Under the pieces are notes generated by a model that ran no database searches, was not told the origin of the DNA, and saw only the letters and a program-made list of their open reading frames with translations. A program made the translations under genes and the position numbers. From Pelargonium nanum (taxonomy: Eukaryota; Streptophyta; Magnoliopsida; Geraniales; Geraniaceae), in NCBI GenBank assembly GCA_036897485.1, contig JAYMTF010000297.1:1-40829 (forward strand): a stretch of 40,829 nucleotides of DNA. The letters are read 5' to 3'. Shown one piece after another: positions 22,942 through 32,852 of the stretch. The first letter of the stretch is position 1, and each line of letters starts with the position of its first letter.

Positions 22942-25302
22942 ATGACAGTTGGTGACTGTGGGCATATGACTGTTCACACTGTTACTCGGTCTTCTCCTTC
23001 TCCTGTAATCTCTTTCACAGAAAGTATTCCACAAGATGAACATATTTCACACATTACAGATGATTATTCGGGAGATGGACATCCAAATGAGCATTCAGCA
23101 TCCAGAGTCCTGCAGAATGTCCATATAGTAAGAAAGACCATCCTTCTTGATTTTCTTGTTTGATGCATTGCTTCTGACAATACATCTTATCTTGAGGGGT
23201 TTATGATCTGTTTGATGTTGAAATAGATGACTTATAAGTTTTAATGCTTTGTTACTCATTTTAGCCACCACGTTTGATGGAGGATTTCCTTGAGCTTGCT
23301 AGAGAAAACACAGAGAATGATCTGGAAACTTGTGGGATCCTTGGTGCTTTTATTGTAAGCTTTAAGCTTTAGTCTGTTTATTTTAATACCATAATGCTTG
23401 GCTTTTTATCTTATCGATGTTGCTTACAGTGACTCGATGTTTAATGAGGGCCAGAGAATGGTCTCACCTTACCCGGAATTTTGAGAAGATGTTTCTAAAT
23501 TTGACACTAATATACGTTATTTCTCTTCACACATAAGGAAAGGAATACCTTTTATGTGACTACTCTGATCATACCAAAACAGGATGCAACCTCCAGTTCT
23601 GTAAGTCTCCGGGGAATTTTTATTCACCTTGATTGGATTGACAATTTCACTGCTCTTTCTTTTTAAGCCCGGATAAATTTTAATTTTACATTGTCGAATG
23701 ACAGTGTCAGGCTATGAACGAGGTCGAAGCTTTCACCATTCAGAATGAACGATCCCTTTTCACTGTAGGGTGGATTCATGTATGTTCTTTCCTGTTTTTT
23801 GTTTGTTTGTCCTAGTGGCTTATGTATTTTTTTCTTCCCTTTTGTCATGCTTCCCTCATTAATATTTACTTTTAACAGCAACCTCTCATACTGCAGTATA
23901 CGCCAAACTTAGTTTTATTTATCATATACAATGGCCCGCATGTATATTTGAAGTTGCTGTCTAATTGTTTTCTTCTTCCTGCTATACTCCATGTTAATTT
24001 AGCTAGTGCTTCCATCTACACTGTCCTTACACATTTCTCACATGGTTTGTTCTGAATTAAATCCAAACAGTACTTATTCACTTTTTAACCTTTCCTACTT
24101 CTGTTTATTTGCAGACACATCCATCTCAAAGTTGTTTCATGTCATCTGTAGATTTGCACACTCAATATTCATATCAGGTAATTTATTTATAGTCATTGTT
24201 TGAGAAACTTAATCTGTTTGGTCTAAGTAAGGTGCTATATTGACATCAGAAGTAAAACCTGTTCTTTATGTGGGTGTTCTCTGCCACCAGGTAGTTGGGA
24301 ATGTCATCATATTGTTCCATGTGGCACTGGTTATAAGATCTGGTTCTGTAAGCACTAAGCAACAAGTAAACAACTAATTGATAAATATGTGATGTGCACT
24401 TGTTCAGTTTTTGCCCTCACAATATGGTCAACTTAATCATTTCTTCAAGAAACATTGTCCAAATAGGATTGAAAGCTCAATTACTGAATTTTAACTTTTT
24501 TTAAATGAAAAAAAAATAACTACAGGGGCTTTAAGGATTTCAATTTTTGGCCGGTAGTTCAAGGCTGTGATACCATGTAGAAGGCCGTCTGAACTTAAAA
24601 GCTTGTATTGATATAATGATATTAGCTCCTACTTGGGTTTCCTTGTATGTTCATTAGATGTCTTTGACTTTATCTCTCATTTCCATTTTATATTCAGACG
24701 ATGGTACCTGAGGCTTTCGCCATTGTCATGGCCCCAACTGATAGCTCAAGGTATGCAATTCTTATATCATGATTGATATGGCTCGATACATTAGAAACTG
24801 AATTGATTACGCCTCGACTCTTTAGCAGTTGAGTTAGATTGCTCATGACATAAACCATCCTTTTCATCACCAATTTTCTTATCCCTCTCGTCGTTGCGAC
24901 ACCTTCTACAAAATCAGTGCTAGTGTCATCAGATGATGTGGACATAGCTATATCATCATTACATGTGCTTCCTTTTACTCCTTTCCATCGCATCACTCGT
25001 CCACCGCAACATCCTCAGGCATTTTGTTATCATATTGCGGGTGCATTTTCCCCGCTCAAGAAACAGGGCTTATTTTGATTTTTCTTTTAATTTGTGGATC
25101 TAATTAATTCTAAACATTTTTTTCCAGGAGTTATGGAATATTTCGGTTATCTGAACCTGGTGGAATGAGTGTCCTGAAAGAATGTCAGGAGCAGGGGTTT
25201 CATACTCACGACGAACCAGCAGACGGGAGTCCCATTTACGAGCACTGCTCTAATGTCTACAAGAATTCAAATTTGAGATTTGAAATTTTTGATTTGCGCT
25301 GA
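22942..25302 (+). CDS. AMSH2: AMSH-like JAMM/MPN+ deubiquitinase, short AMSH2 type (234 aa, 7 coding exons)
   Basis: Zinc metalloprotease that removes ubiquitin chains; plant AMSH proteins act with the ESCRT endosomal and vacuolar sorting machinery. Exons are 22942-23127, 23265-23354, 23538-23600, 23705-23779, 24115-24177, 24698-24750 and 25128-25302, summing to 705 nt with phase kept. The MPN+ signature is complete: Glu83 (ETCGIL), His138 and His140 (GWIHTHPSQ), Ser148 and Asp151 (SSVD). The spacings (55 from Glu to His, 11 from His to Asp) equal those I recall for human AMSH. The protein ends RFEIFDLR, as AMSH proteins do. There is no MIT domain; this matches the short plant AMSH2 rather than the roughly 500-aa AMSH1 and AMSH3. 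The frame is open upstream of the chosen ATG back to a splice acceptor at 22880, so an N-terminal extension is possible. The residue before MVPEAF is Thr. Confidence 0.92.
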
Positions 25303-26130
25303 TTTGTAGGTGCCCATGGAATGCGCACGGCTCACCAAATCAGCATCTACACACAGGTATGTGATTTCAGTCACCACTCACTAGTAGGTAGCAAATAAGA
25401 TTGTGACAAGGTCTCCAATAAGGAACTACATTATATTGCTTGTAATAAACATGTTCCACCTATCAACATTTCGTGCTGAACAAGGCATGTACAAATGTAA
25501 ATATGTCAGGTTCAGTGTTAGTTACTATAAATTAACAATTTGAGTAAAATTAGTCTGTAACACTGTCATGTGAAATCACAATGTATTGCTGAAACTTCAA
25601 ACTTGTGAAGTAAACTGTAGGTGTTTGGTAAAGTAATATGGTTTTCAATGTTTAAACTGTTTTGTTTCTGTTTTTTGATTTTTTTTCTTTATTGGCATGG
25701 ATAGGTTTTTGGCTGAATTAGATAGCTTTGATACGCGGAGTTTGTTTTTCTAGGACCATCGAACTTTTGTTAAATATAAAAATAAAAGAATATGAATCAC
25801 CTACTCTTTCTAAGTTGAACGAATAATATTGTTTTTTTGTTTGTTTATTCAACGTACTTTTGTGGCTTTCTCCACGAATTTTCCTTGTATGGCCATTCAC
25901 ACACGGTCACGCCATTGTTCACATTTTGGTGGTTGAAACTTGAAACTTCAAGTGTATAAAAAGTGTTCCATCGCACTGAAAATTAGTGTCTTGATTTTTT
26001 GTTTTAGAACGAGTGTCATTTTGGTAGGTACCTACGTGAATTATTAATAATATTTTTATATTAAATTAGTCGATTTTTTTATGATTTTGTAATGACAATA
26101 CATGTTTATAAAGACACAAATGTAAATGTA

Positions 26131-26190
26131 CAACGCTAACTAATTTCTCATTATTTTTTACAACGCTAACTAATTTCTCATTATTTTTTT
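26131..26190 (+). repeat. 30-bp perfect-register tandem duplication
   Basis: Two abutting 30-bp units beginning CAACGCTAACTAATTTCTCA occupy 26131-26160 and 26161-26190. They differ only at the last base (A against T). Confidence 0.95.
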
Positions 26191-26221
26191 TCTTATTCGA
26201 AAAGAAAACACTTATTTTGTA

Positions 26222-26283
26222 AGTATTTAAACTTTCACCAACACATGTTTACAGTATTTAAACTTTCACCAACACATGTTTAC
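26222..26283 (+). repeat. 31-bp tandem duplication
   Basis: Two abutting identical 31-bp units beginning AGTATTTAAACTTTCACCAA occupy 26222-26252 and 26253-26283. They lie 31 bp to the right of a different 30-bp tandem duplication, with which they share no sequence. Confidence 0.95.
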
Positions 26284-26579
26284 AATATCATCTACTAATT
26301 GTATGATCTTACATACAATTTAACACTCAAAAAAATAAATAAAGATGCACGTTATTCAACAAAATTAATAAAACTATTTGTCATGAAAATTAATTTGAGA
26401 TAAGATATCAATCAATGTCAAACATATAATATGTTCACGTGATGCACACAAAAATTATAAAAGTATTAATATCATATGTGATGTTATTAAAGTAACAAAT
26501 TTAACTATTCTAAATCGTGCATGATTGGGTTTTTATTAAACGAAACAAAAAGTTTTTGATTCAATATTTTATGTTTGTT

Positions 26580-26965
26580 GACATACATGTGATTTGTGTC
26601 GTGTACATGAAATAACATTAATGCATTTGATTCATAGTCTCGTGTTCGTGTTGGAATTTCAAAACACATGCATGATTAATTAACCGTGTTGTGACACGCA
26701 CAATCAAGAGTAAAATTGTAATATATTTTTAAATAACATGTTAAATGTGTTGGATCATGTTGTGTAAAACATGTTGAATTGCGTCGTGTTGTATCGCGTT
26801 CATGTCTTGTCGTGCCAACAAGGTTTATTTAGTTATTGTGTTGAACATGTCGTATATGTGTAACGTGTTCATAACCATGACGTGTTTATGTTAGACCATG
26901 CAACATAATTACTAAACGCGTCGTATTCGTGTTGGATCATGCAATAGCACGGCATGACACCATAC
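26580..26965. repeat. Degenerate GTGTTG/ACACG-rich interspersed repeat, right of AMSH-like gene
   Basis: The segment contains CGCGTCGTATTCGTGTTGG, GTGTTGGATCATG (twice) and many GTGTTG and CGTGTT words. It resembles the block at 22075-22565 and lies in the same orientation, so the AMSH-like gene is bracketed by direct copies of one repeat family. Confidence 0.5.
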
Positions 26966-27290
26966 ACCAATTTTATAAAATTGTAAAAGTAAATATTCAA
27001 AAGATCTTATTTGAAGTTAAGATTAAAGTAGTTATTCATTAATTATGAACATATCTCTACACAAGTAGACATCACAAATCTCAACCTTCTGAGATTTTGA
27101 GGACTACAAAAAATATGGAAATTAATTCTTTCCAACATCATCCTAAACATACAAAATATACAGAAACCTCAAAATGTTAATTAGCTCTCTAAAATCTCTA
27201 CCAACATATCAACTCATTTACACTACAAAACCGATGAACAAATAAAATTAAAAAAAAAAAGAAAAAGAAATTATCAGTGTTCTTCGATCT

Positions 27291-28154
27291 TCAGTAAGGA
27301 TGAACATTTTTGCTGAACCCGTTAACGGTGGTAAAGAACCCGACTCCGACCACGCCTTGCCGGTACGGCAAATACGACCGTCGTTTATCCTCTTCCCTCA
27401 TCGCTCTGTTCTTCACATAATGCAACTCGTGCGCCGACGGCGTCGTTTTCTTCACCTTCCCCTTCCCGCCACCTGTCGTTCCCTTCTCCGATTTCGTCGC
27501 GACAACAACCTTCTCGCTCTCCTTCTCCGCCTTCTTCGCGCTCGTCGACGGAGAGCTCAAGAACACGAACGCGTCCTTGCCGTCGCTGCTGCTTCGGTGC
27601 ATCAAGTCGCGGAACCGCCAGAGCTTCGAGAAGCCTGTGGAATTGCTCTTCTTGCACGTCTCCGGCGACGCCTCCACCGCCTTCCTCGACCACTCGCAGT
27701 ACGGCCCCGCCGCGTCGGAGGAGGGAGGATCGCGCTCCTCCACGAACAGCTTCTTCAGCGGCGGGCGCAGAGACGGGGGAGAAGGCCTCGAGTTCTCTGA
27801 ATCGCCGCCGTCCTCCTCCGTGAAGAGGAGGCTCTGGTCGAAAATCGGGAAAACTGGACGGATCTGGCCGTCCTGGAACACCTCCTCCGCGTAAATCGGA
27901 GATCCATCAGGATTCGTGCAAGCAAAAGAGAATTCCTCCTCCTCTTCATCCTCCTCCTCATCATCATCATCATTTTCAGGTTCGTGTTCTGGTTTTTGTT
28001 CCTCTTCGTCGGTGACGCCATAGTAATCAAGATGCATTTTTCTAGCGAAATCCTCACCGAGCTTGCCGGAAATTTCAGCCAAATCTCCGGTAGAGTAACG
28101 ATTAGATCGATCCAGAGATCCAGGTAGATCCAAACTCGCCTGCATTTTCTTCAC
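27291..28154 (-). CDS. DUF1645 family protein, intronless (287 aa)
   Basis: A single-exon frame from the ATG at 28154 to the TGA at 27291. An acidic run (residues about 49-74, nearly all Asp/Glu) precedes the family core FSFACTNPDGSPIYAEEVF and the following QIRPVFPIFDQSLLF, about residues 75-111. The middle is Ser- and Lys-rich and probably disordered. The C-terminus has a second family signature, about residues 255-287: RRSYLPYRQGVVGVGFF, then a VNGFSKNVHPY end. Biochemical function is unknown; members such as rice SGL are linked to stress tolerance and grain size. There is no signal peptide or membrane segment. Codon use is much more GC-rich than the flanks, typical of intronless stress genes. 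The neighbouring order matches Arabidopsis At1g70420. A cluster of ABRE/G-box motifs lies about 250-300 bp upstream. Confidence 0.93.
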   Translation of the reverse strand: MKKMQASLDLPGSLDRSNRYSTGDLAEISGKLGEDFARKMHLDYYGVTDEEEQKPEHEPENDDDDEEEDEEEEEFSFACTNPDGSPIYAEEVFQDGQIRPVFPIFDQSLLFTEEDGGDSENSRPSPPSLRPPLKKLFVEERDPPSSDAAGPYCEWSRKAVEASPETCKKSNSTGFSKLWRFRDLMHRSSSDGKDAFVFLSSPSTSAKKAEKESEKVVVATKSEKGTTGGGKGKVKKTTPSAHELHYVKNRAMREEDKRRSYLPYRQGVVGVGFFTTVNGFSKNVHPY

Positions 28155-28403
28155 TTTGAGTCCTATTTTCTTGTTTCTTCTGTGTTCTGTTGCGATGGTG
28201 GAGACACAGAAATGTGGGTGTGGCCGAGACTTGATTGTGTGTTTTTTGAACGCGGTTTGTTGGGGATTGTGAGTGAGGTTGCGAAAGCTTTTAAAGCTTC
28301 ATTTCCTTTATTTTTATTATTATTTTAAAAAAATTCATGGGGCTCCGATTTTTTAGACGGGTCGTTCAATAAAGAGGAGTTGAGCTCCATGCTTGTTCAC
28401 ACG

Positions 28404-28464
28404 GACACGTGTCGTAGGGTGGTGACGTGGAGGGTTATTAAGGGGCCACGTGTGAGTGTTGACC
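28404..28464. promoter_or_regulatory. ABRE/G-box and W-box cluster upstream of the DUF1645 gene
   Basis: Within about 60 bp are the palindrome GACACGTGTC (28404-28413), TGACGTGG (28423-28430), CCACGTGT around the CACGTG at 28447-28452, and TTGACC (28459-28464). The first three have ACGT cores bound by bZIP or bHLH factors (ABA or light response), and the last is a W-box for WRKY factors. They lie 250-310 bp upstream of the ATG at 28154. Motif presence is seen; stress or ABA control is inference. Confidence 0.6.
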
Positions 28465-31400
28465 TGGGAATAGGAGTGGTCCATTTGTTTGGGTCTCGTG
28501 AGCTAACCAGATTTTTGGGGTGGGGACACCTCATTGGTGATGTAAATATGAGAGGTTGCTTGCTTGCTACTATGATTGAGCTTTCATCTTGTGCATCAAG
28601 GAAAAGAAAGTTCTTTTCAATTTCTTTTTGGATTTGTTTGGATATGGTGAAGATTTGTAAATTGTGAGGAAAGTTTTTAAGTTGACATCTATTTTTTTTC
28701 TTTGTTTAAGGTTTTTGTAGGTTTAGTAACATGTGTAATGTTAATTAATGTTACAAACTTTCACTCTGATTTGATTAAGCTGTTTATTGTGAGATTTTGT
28801 ACACCTATAAAAGCGTAGATCTTTAAAATTTGTCATATATAACCTAAGATGGAGGAATTCACATATACTTGACGTGAATTCAAGAGCCAGTGTACATATT
28901 ACTATCCCCCTTAATGCCTCATGAGGGTAATGCTATCTACTTAACAAAGAGAATGTAGAAAATCAGGATACAATATGTAATTCATGTTCCATCGAATGTT
29001 GAAGTATTATACTTATACCGTGGTTGATGACATCATCTATGATCATTATTGGATGATAGTAAAATCATGTAATTTCCATCCAAAAATCCTTGACATTAAG
29101 TTAATTGCAGCGTGTCATGTATAGTTGTTCTGGCCGCCAAATTAGTGTGTTAGTGAACATCTCATTACTTAGTGATATATCTCTCTACTTATCCAACTGG
29201 TATAATACGATTCATCTCATGACTCCATGAACGTTTCTCAAATTGTGTGACACTATATGGGAGGCATGGATGACTTTTAACTATTTTTTTATTCTCGAAT
29301 ATGAACATCTGAAATGGCAAACAAGATCCACACATATTGTATTGATTATCACTCAAACTTTCAAACTCACCTAACATCATAGTGTGGTTACATGATAGAA
29401 ATTTATATATGCAATCCTAATATTTGATAACAAAAAATTAGTATAATTATGTGATAGCAAATGGAGCCGCAACAACTTAACATATGTTATATGCCGTTAA
29501 TGATATCCACAAGCCACATTTCTTAGGAATCAAGTTTTGCGGCATTTACCAAAGAAACAAAATTCAAACACTTCTAGAAGTCATAGCTAATACAATGAAA
29601 ATTTCAAACAACTTTGGTCATGTTCAGGCATTAGCTTCAAACATTTTGCACATTAATTTATTGTTTTGGTCAATTCATAACTTGTTTGTTTAATATATAC
29701 ACGAGTGCCTTTGTGTAGCTGCTCAACTATTCTTCAAATGATAAACCACACGTGTGTGGTTATATTAATAACAAATAGTGAAACTTATATACATTAATAA
29801 TTATGTATTTTAATTAGCACAATATCATAATCTATAGCTTAATTAATTAGTACTACAAGTTTGGTTTTGACTGCCGAATTGCTTGATGACCATATAATAT
29901 ATGCATATAGATTAGCATGCAAGCTGGCAAACACTAATTATAATTTCCGGCTAAGTAAGCACTTTGAAGTCAAAATACACAAATGTTTATTTCACAATTT
30001 TCTATTTTTCTAGGCTTAACTGATACTCAGGATACAGAATTACAGATGAGTATTATTATATAAAGTTAACAATGGATTTTTAGTCTAATATCAATATAAT
30101 TAATTTGAATAGAATAAAGTAATAATTTTTAGAGAATTATTATGTATTTTTTTATATTTGAATATTGCTTTCAATTAATTTTTTTTTTCTGAAATGTAAA
30201 CCATCTATTTAATCCAATTCAGGACTTCGTCACAATTGAAGCTCATCACTCTTCTCTATAAATGTGTTTAGTATGTTCAATGAAGATCACAATATTAAAC
30301 TCTTTATCTATATTTACAATTCTTATATTCAAATTCTTTATAATAATAACATATAATAAACATATAAACAAATGGTGTGGCCAATATTCTCTTTACGCTC
30401 CACATGCTCATCAAAACCATATTGAATGATTTTCTCTAATATAAAAGAATGTAGCTTATTATATTATGTTTATGGACTAGGTCAACGAGTCCATTCTGGT
30501 TGGAGAGCCGAGCAATATCCAATAATAGGTTGACCAGTGACCACACAATCAACAAAGACACAAACAGCTTAACAAATGCATTAGTGGACAAAGACGACAG
30601 GTCGTATCTTTCTTCTTTTTATGCCAAAACCAAACAGCCCATAAAGAATTGGATGTGAAATGAGGAAGAAACTCAGTGGCAACTCACTATATTGCAATAG
30701 AAAACATTATCTTATAGAGAAGAAGCATTTTGATTGGAACATCGAATTTGGGAACCGACCAATGTGATACGATATGGGGTGTGCAAATTAAACCATGAAC
30801 CGTCTCTTTCAGCTTCATTTAATTCTGAACCTCAAATTTATTGGTTACCCATAAATTCATAGTATATGGATATCCAAATTAACAGTTAGGCTTTAACTTT
30901 GTCGACCCAAAATCATAAAAAGACCAATGCTAGCCAGCTTATCTTCATTTATTTACAAAATAAGAAAGTAGATATTTATTTTATATGACTAGAGTCTTGT
31001 TTGAATCGTCTACTTCAAATGTGTATAGATGTAATTAAATGATCGTAAAGGTTTTTGAAAGAAGATAGATGTCTATGCAGTAAAAGCTCTGTCAACGTCA
31101 CGAATAAGATTCAAATTAGTAAATTTATGTCCTGCATGAGGTATATAGACATCCCAAACAAATTCTAGACATGTATTATTGTAATATAAAACACAAAATA
31201 TTAAAATTTAATTGTATGAATAAGTGTTACATTCACGATTGAGGTGAAAATCTAATGCACTCGTATTAGGTTTCAATTATCGATGTGATATTCTTTATGC
31301 GCTTGCTTAGATTTTAAAACTCTCAAGTAGACTCAAAGCGATTGATAGAAATTTTAATCAAGGCTTAAAGTTACAAGTTCCAGGGTTAAACATTTCAGAC

Positions 31401-31606
31401 ACTACTGCTAGTTTTTTTTGCCAAAAATAAGAACTATTGAAACTAATTTCCAATAACAATTATTTGTTAGTTAGAAGTGTGATTTTTTTTTATTTGAAAC
31501 CTCGAGTGGACCAAACGTTTTAAACCATTTGCTCCGATGGTTGTTAGCTATTAAAGATATGATTGCTAACTCGTGTCTAGATAACTGAGTAAGATAGAAA
31601 ATGATA

Positions 31607-31775
31607 CTCATTCCATCCCAAAATGAATATTTTATTTTCTATTTTGAAAAAAATTTAAGTTAGTTAATGTAGTATATTTACTCTCTAATTGACTTATTAT
31701 AAAAACACCGTGGACAATTTATAAATAAGTAACCTATTAAAAAGTAAAAATGACACTTATTTTGAGATGAAAATT
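31607..31775. mobile_element. Stowaway-like MITE remnant
   Basis: The left end CTCATTCCATCCCAAAATGA follows a TA dinucleotide and resembles the CTCCCTCCGTCCCAAAATAA ends of Stowaway (Tc1/mariner) MITEs. The right end, reverse-complemented, reads TTTTCATCTCAAAATAAGTG, an imperfect match. The element is about 170 bp, AT-rich and non-coding. Confidence 0.55.
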
Positions 31776-32109
31776 CAATAGAAACAAGACATTTAGGAGC
31801 ACTATGAATGATAAATGGAAACATGTTTGATTGTACTTGCACCATTTTTTTCTTCTTGTAGCTCTCAACTGATAAAAAATTCCAAAGCTTTTGGGCTGCG
31901 TGTTGACCCTCGTTTTTTTGGGCCTGAGGCTGGTTTTGTTTGGGCCATACAGTCAAGCATTTTGATTTGATTGCGGCTTAATTCAAACCAGGCCCATCCC
32001 ATAGATACATTTAAAAATAAAATAAAATAAAATGGACCCCACAGCGGCTTCACCGCTCAAAGCCTCAAGCTACAGTAGGTTGGGACCTGAGGTGAGAGTG
32101 AGAGTGAGA

Positions 32110-32852
32110 GCCAAAAAGTGTGGAGAGCAATGGAGGAGAGATTCCATTCCACCATTATCAAAGAGTATCTTCCATGGCGGTGCTCTCGAAGCTCTCTTCA
32201 TTGGATTCATCTAAATTCCTTATTTCCACCTCTTTCTCACTCACTCCTCTTCCCAGACCCTCACTAGGTTGGTTCTTCGAATCTCGCTCTCCGTTTCTTC
32301 AAATGATTTGTTCAATTTATTTCATTGCTACTGGATTTTCTCGAATTTGTGAAATTAGTATCATTTTTGTCTTCCTAATTTCTTGTTTGATATGATTGTT
32401 AAATATTCTTGCCTTTTCATTCTTAGTTCTGGTATTAATTGAACTGAGGATAATTTATCAGATTTGTGTGTGGTTTGATATTGATCACATGGTGATTACT
32501 AGTGTATATTTGATAATCAATGATACAAGATTGTATAGATTATAAATTTGTTGGCGTTGATCAGACTGTGAAGCTTCTATGTGCTGTTTATTGTCTCATG
32601 CCAAGTAAGTATGGGCTAAAGATCACAGTTTCATTAGATTGCATGCTCGCCAACACTGCGTGTGGATATGATTGCAAAATTGTTTTATGAAAATGGAAAG
32701 AAAAAAAATGCAAGGGCTTTACGGGAATCATTATTTATCCATTCAATTGGACTGTTGGAGCATAGACAGAGAGACTCCTTTATTAATTAGCCGATTTTCT
32801 CGCATTCATGGGATGAATGAAGGATCTCAATGATGTTTTGTAGGAAGAGACC
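32110..32852 (+). promoter_or_regulatory. Kinase 5' leader exon and leader intron with upstream ATGs
   Basis: A probable untranslated exon ends at 32267 (CACTAG|GTTGG). A leader intron of 576 bp follows, and its acceptor (TTTTGTAG) ends at 32843, ten bases before the main ATG at 32853. The leader holds two upstream ATGs in different frames. One is at 32130 (a 45-codon frame ending at the TAG of 32265-32267, flush with the donor). The other, at 32174, begins MAVLSKLSSLDSS. The second frame would cross the junction, overlap the kinase start out of frame and end at a TGA within the kinase first exon. The exon boundaries are inferred from splice signals only. Confidence 0.5.

Larger units (their letters stand above)
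25310..27285. other. Spacer between AMSH-like and DUF1645 genes (facing 3' ends)
   Basis: The two flanking genes converge here, so their 3' UTRs occupy the edges. No gene is seen between them. The stretch is very AT-rich and contains two adjacent two-copy minisatellites (26131-26190 and 26222-26283) and a GTGTTG-rich repeat (26580-26965). Confidence 0.6.
28160..32095. other. Spacer between divergent DUF1645 and kinase genes
   Basis: The two flanking genes point away from each other, so both promoters lie here. Near 28160-28470 are the DUF1645 leader and the ACGT motif cluster. The rest (28.5-32.0 kb) is AT-rich, with only short open frames and no recognisable domain. A Stowaway-like element is at about 31607-31775. 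A GAGAGT repeat occurs at about 32093-32110, in or just before the kinase leader. Confidence 0.55.

Noticed and set aside
24694..24996. 100-aa open frame on the minus strand
   Set aside because: Antisense to an AMSH-like exon and intron, with no known domain.
27300..27800. 166-aa open frame on the plus strand, and others across 27385-28057
   Set aside because: They overlap the DUF1645 gene in other frames. They are Arg/Leu-rich by-products of its GC-rich codons and show no domain.
32174..32395. Separate plastid-protein gene starting at MAVLSKLSS
   Set aside because: Without splicing the frame drifts into intron-like sequence. It fits better as part of the kinase leader, so it is reported only as an upstream frame.
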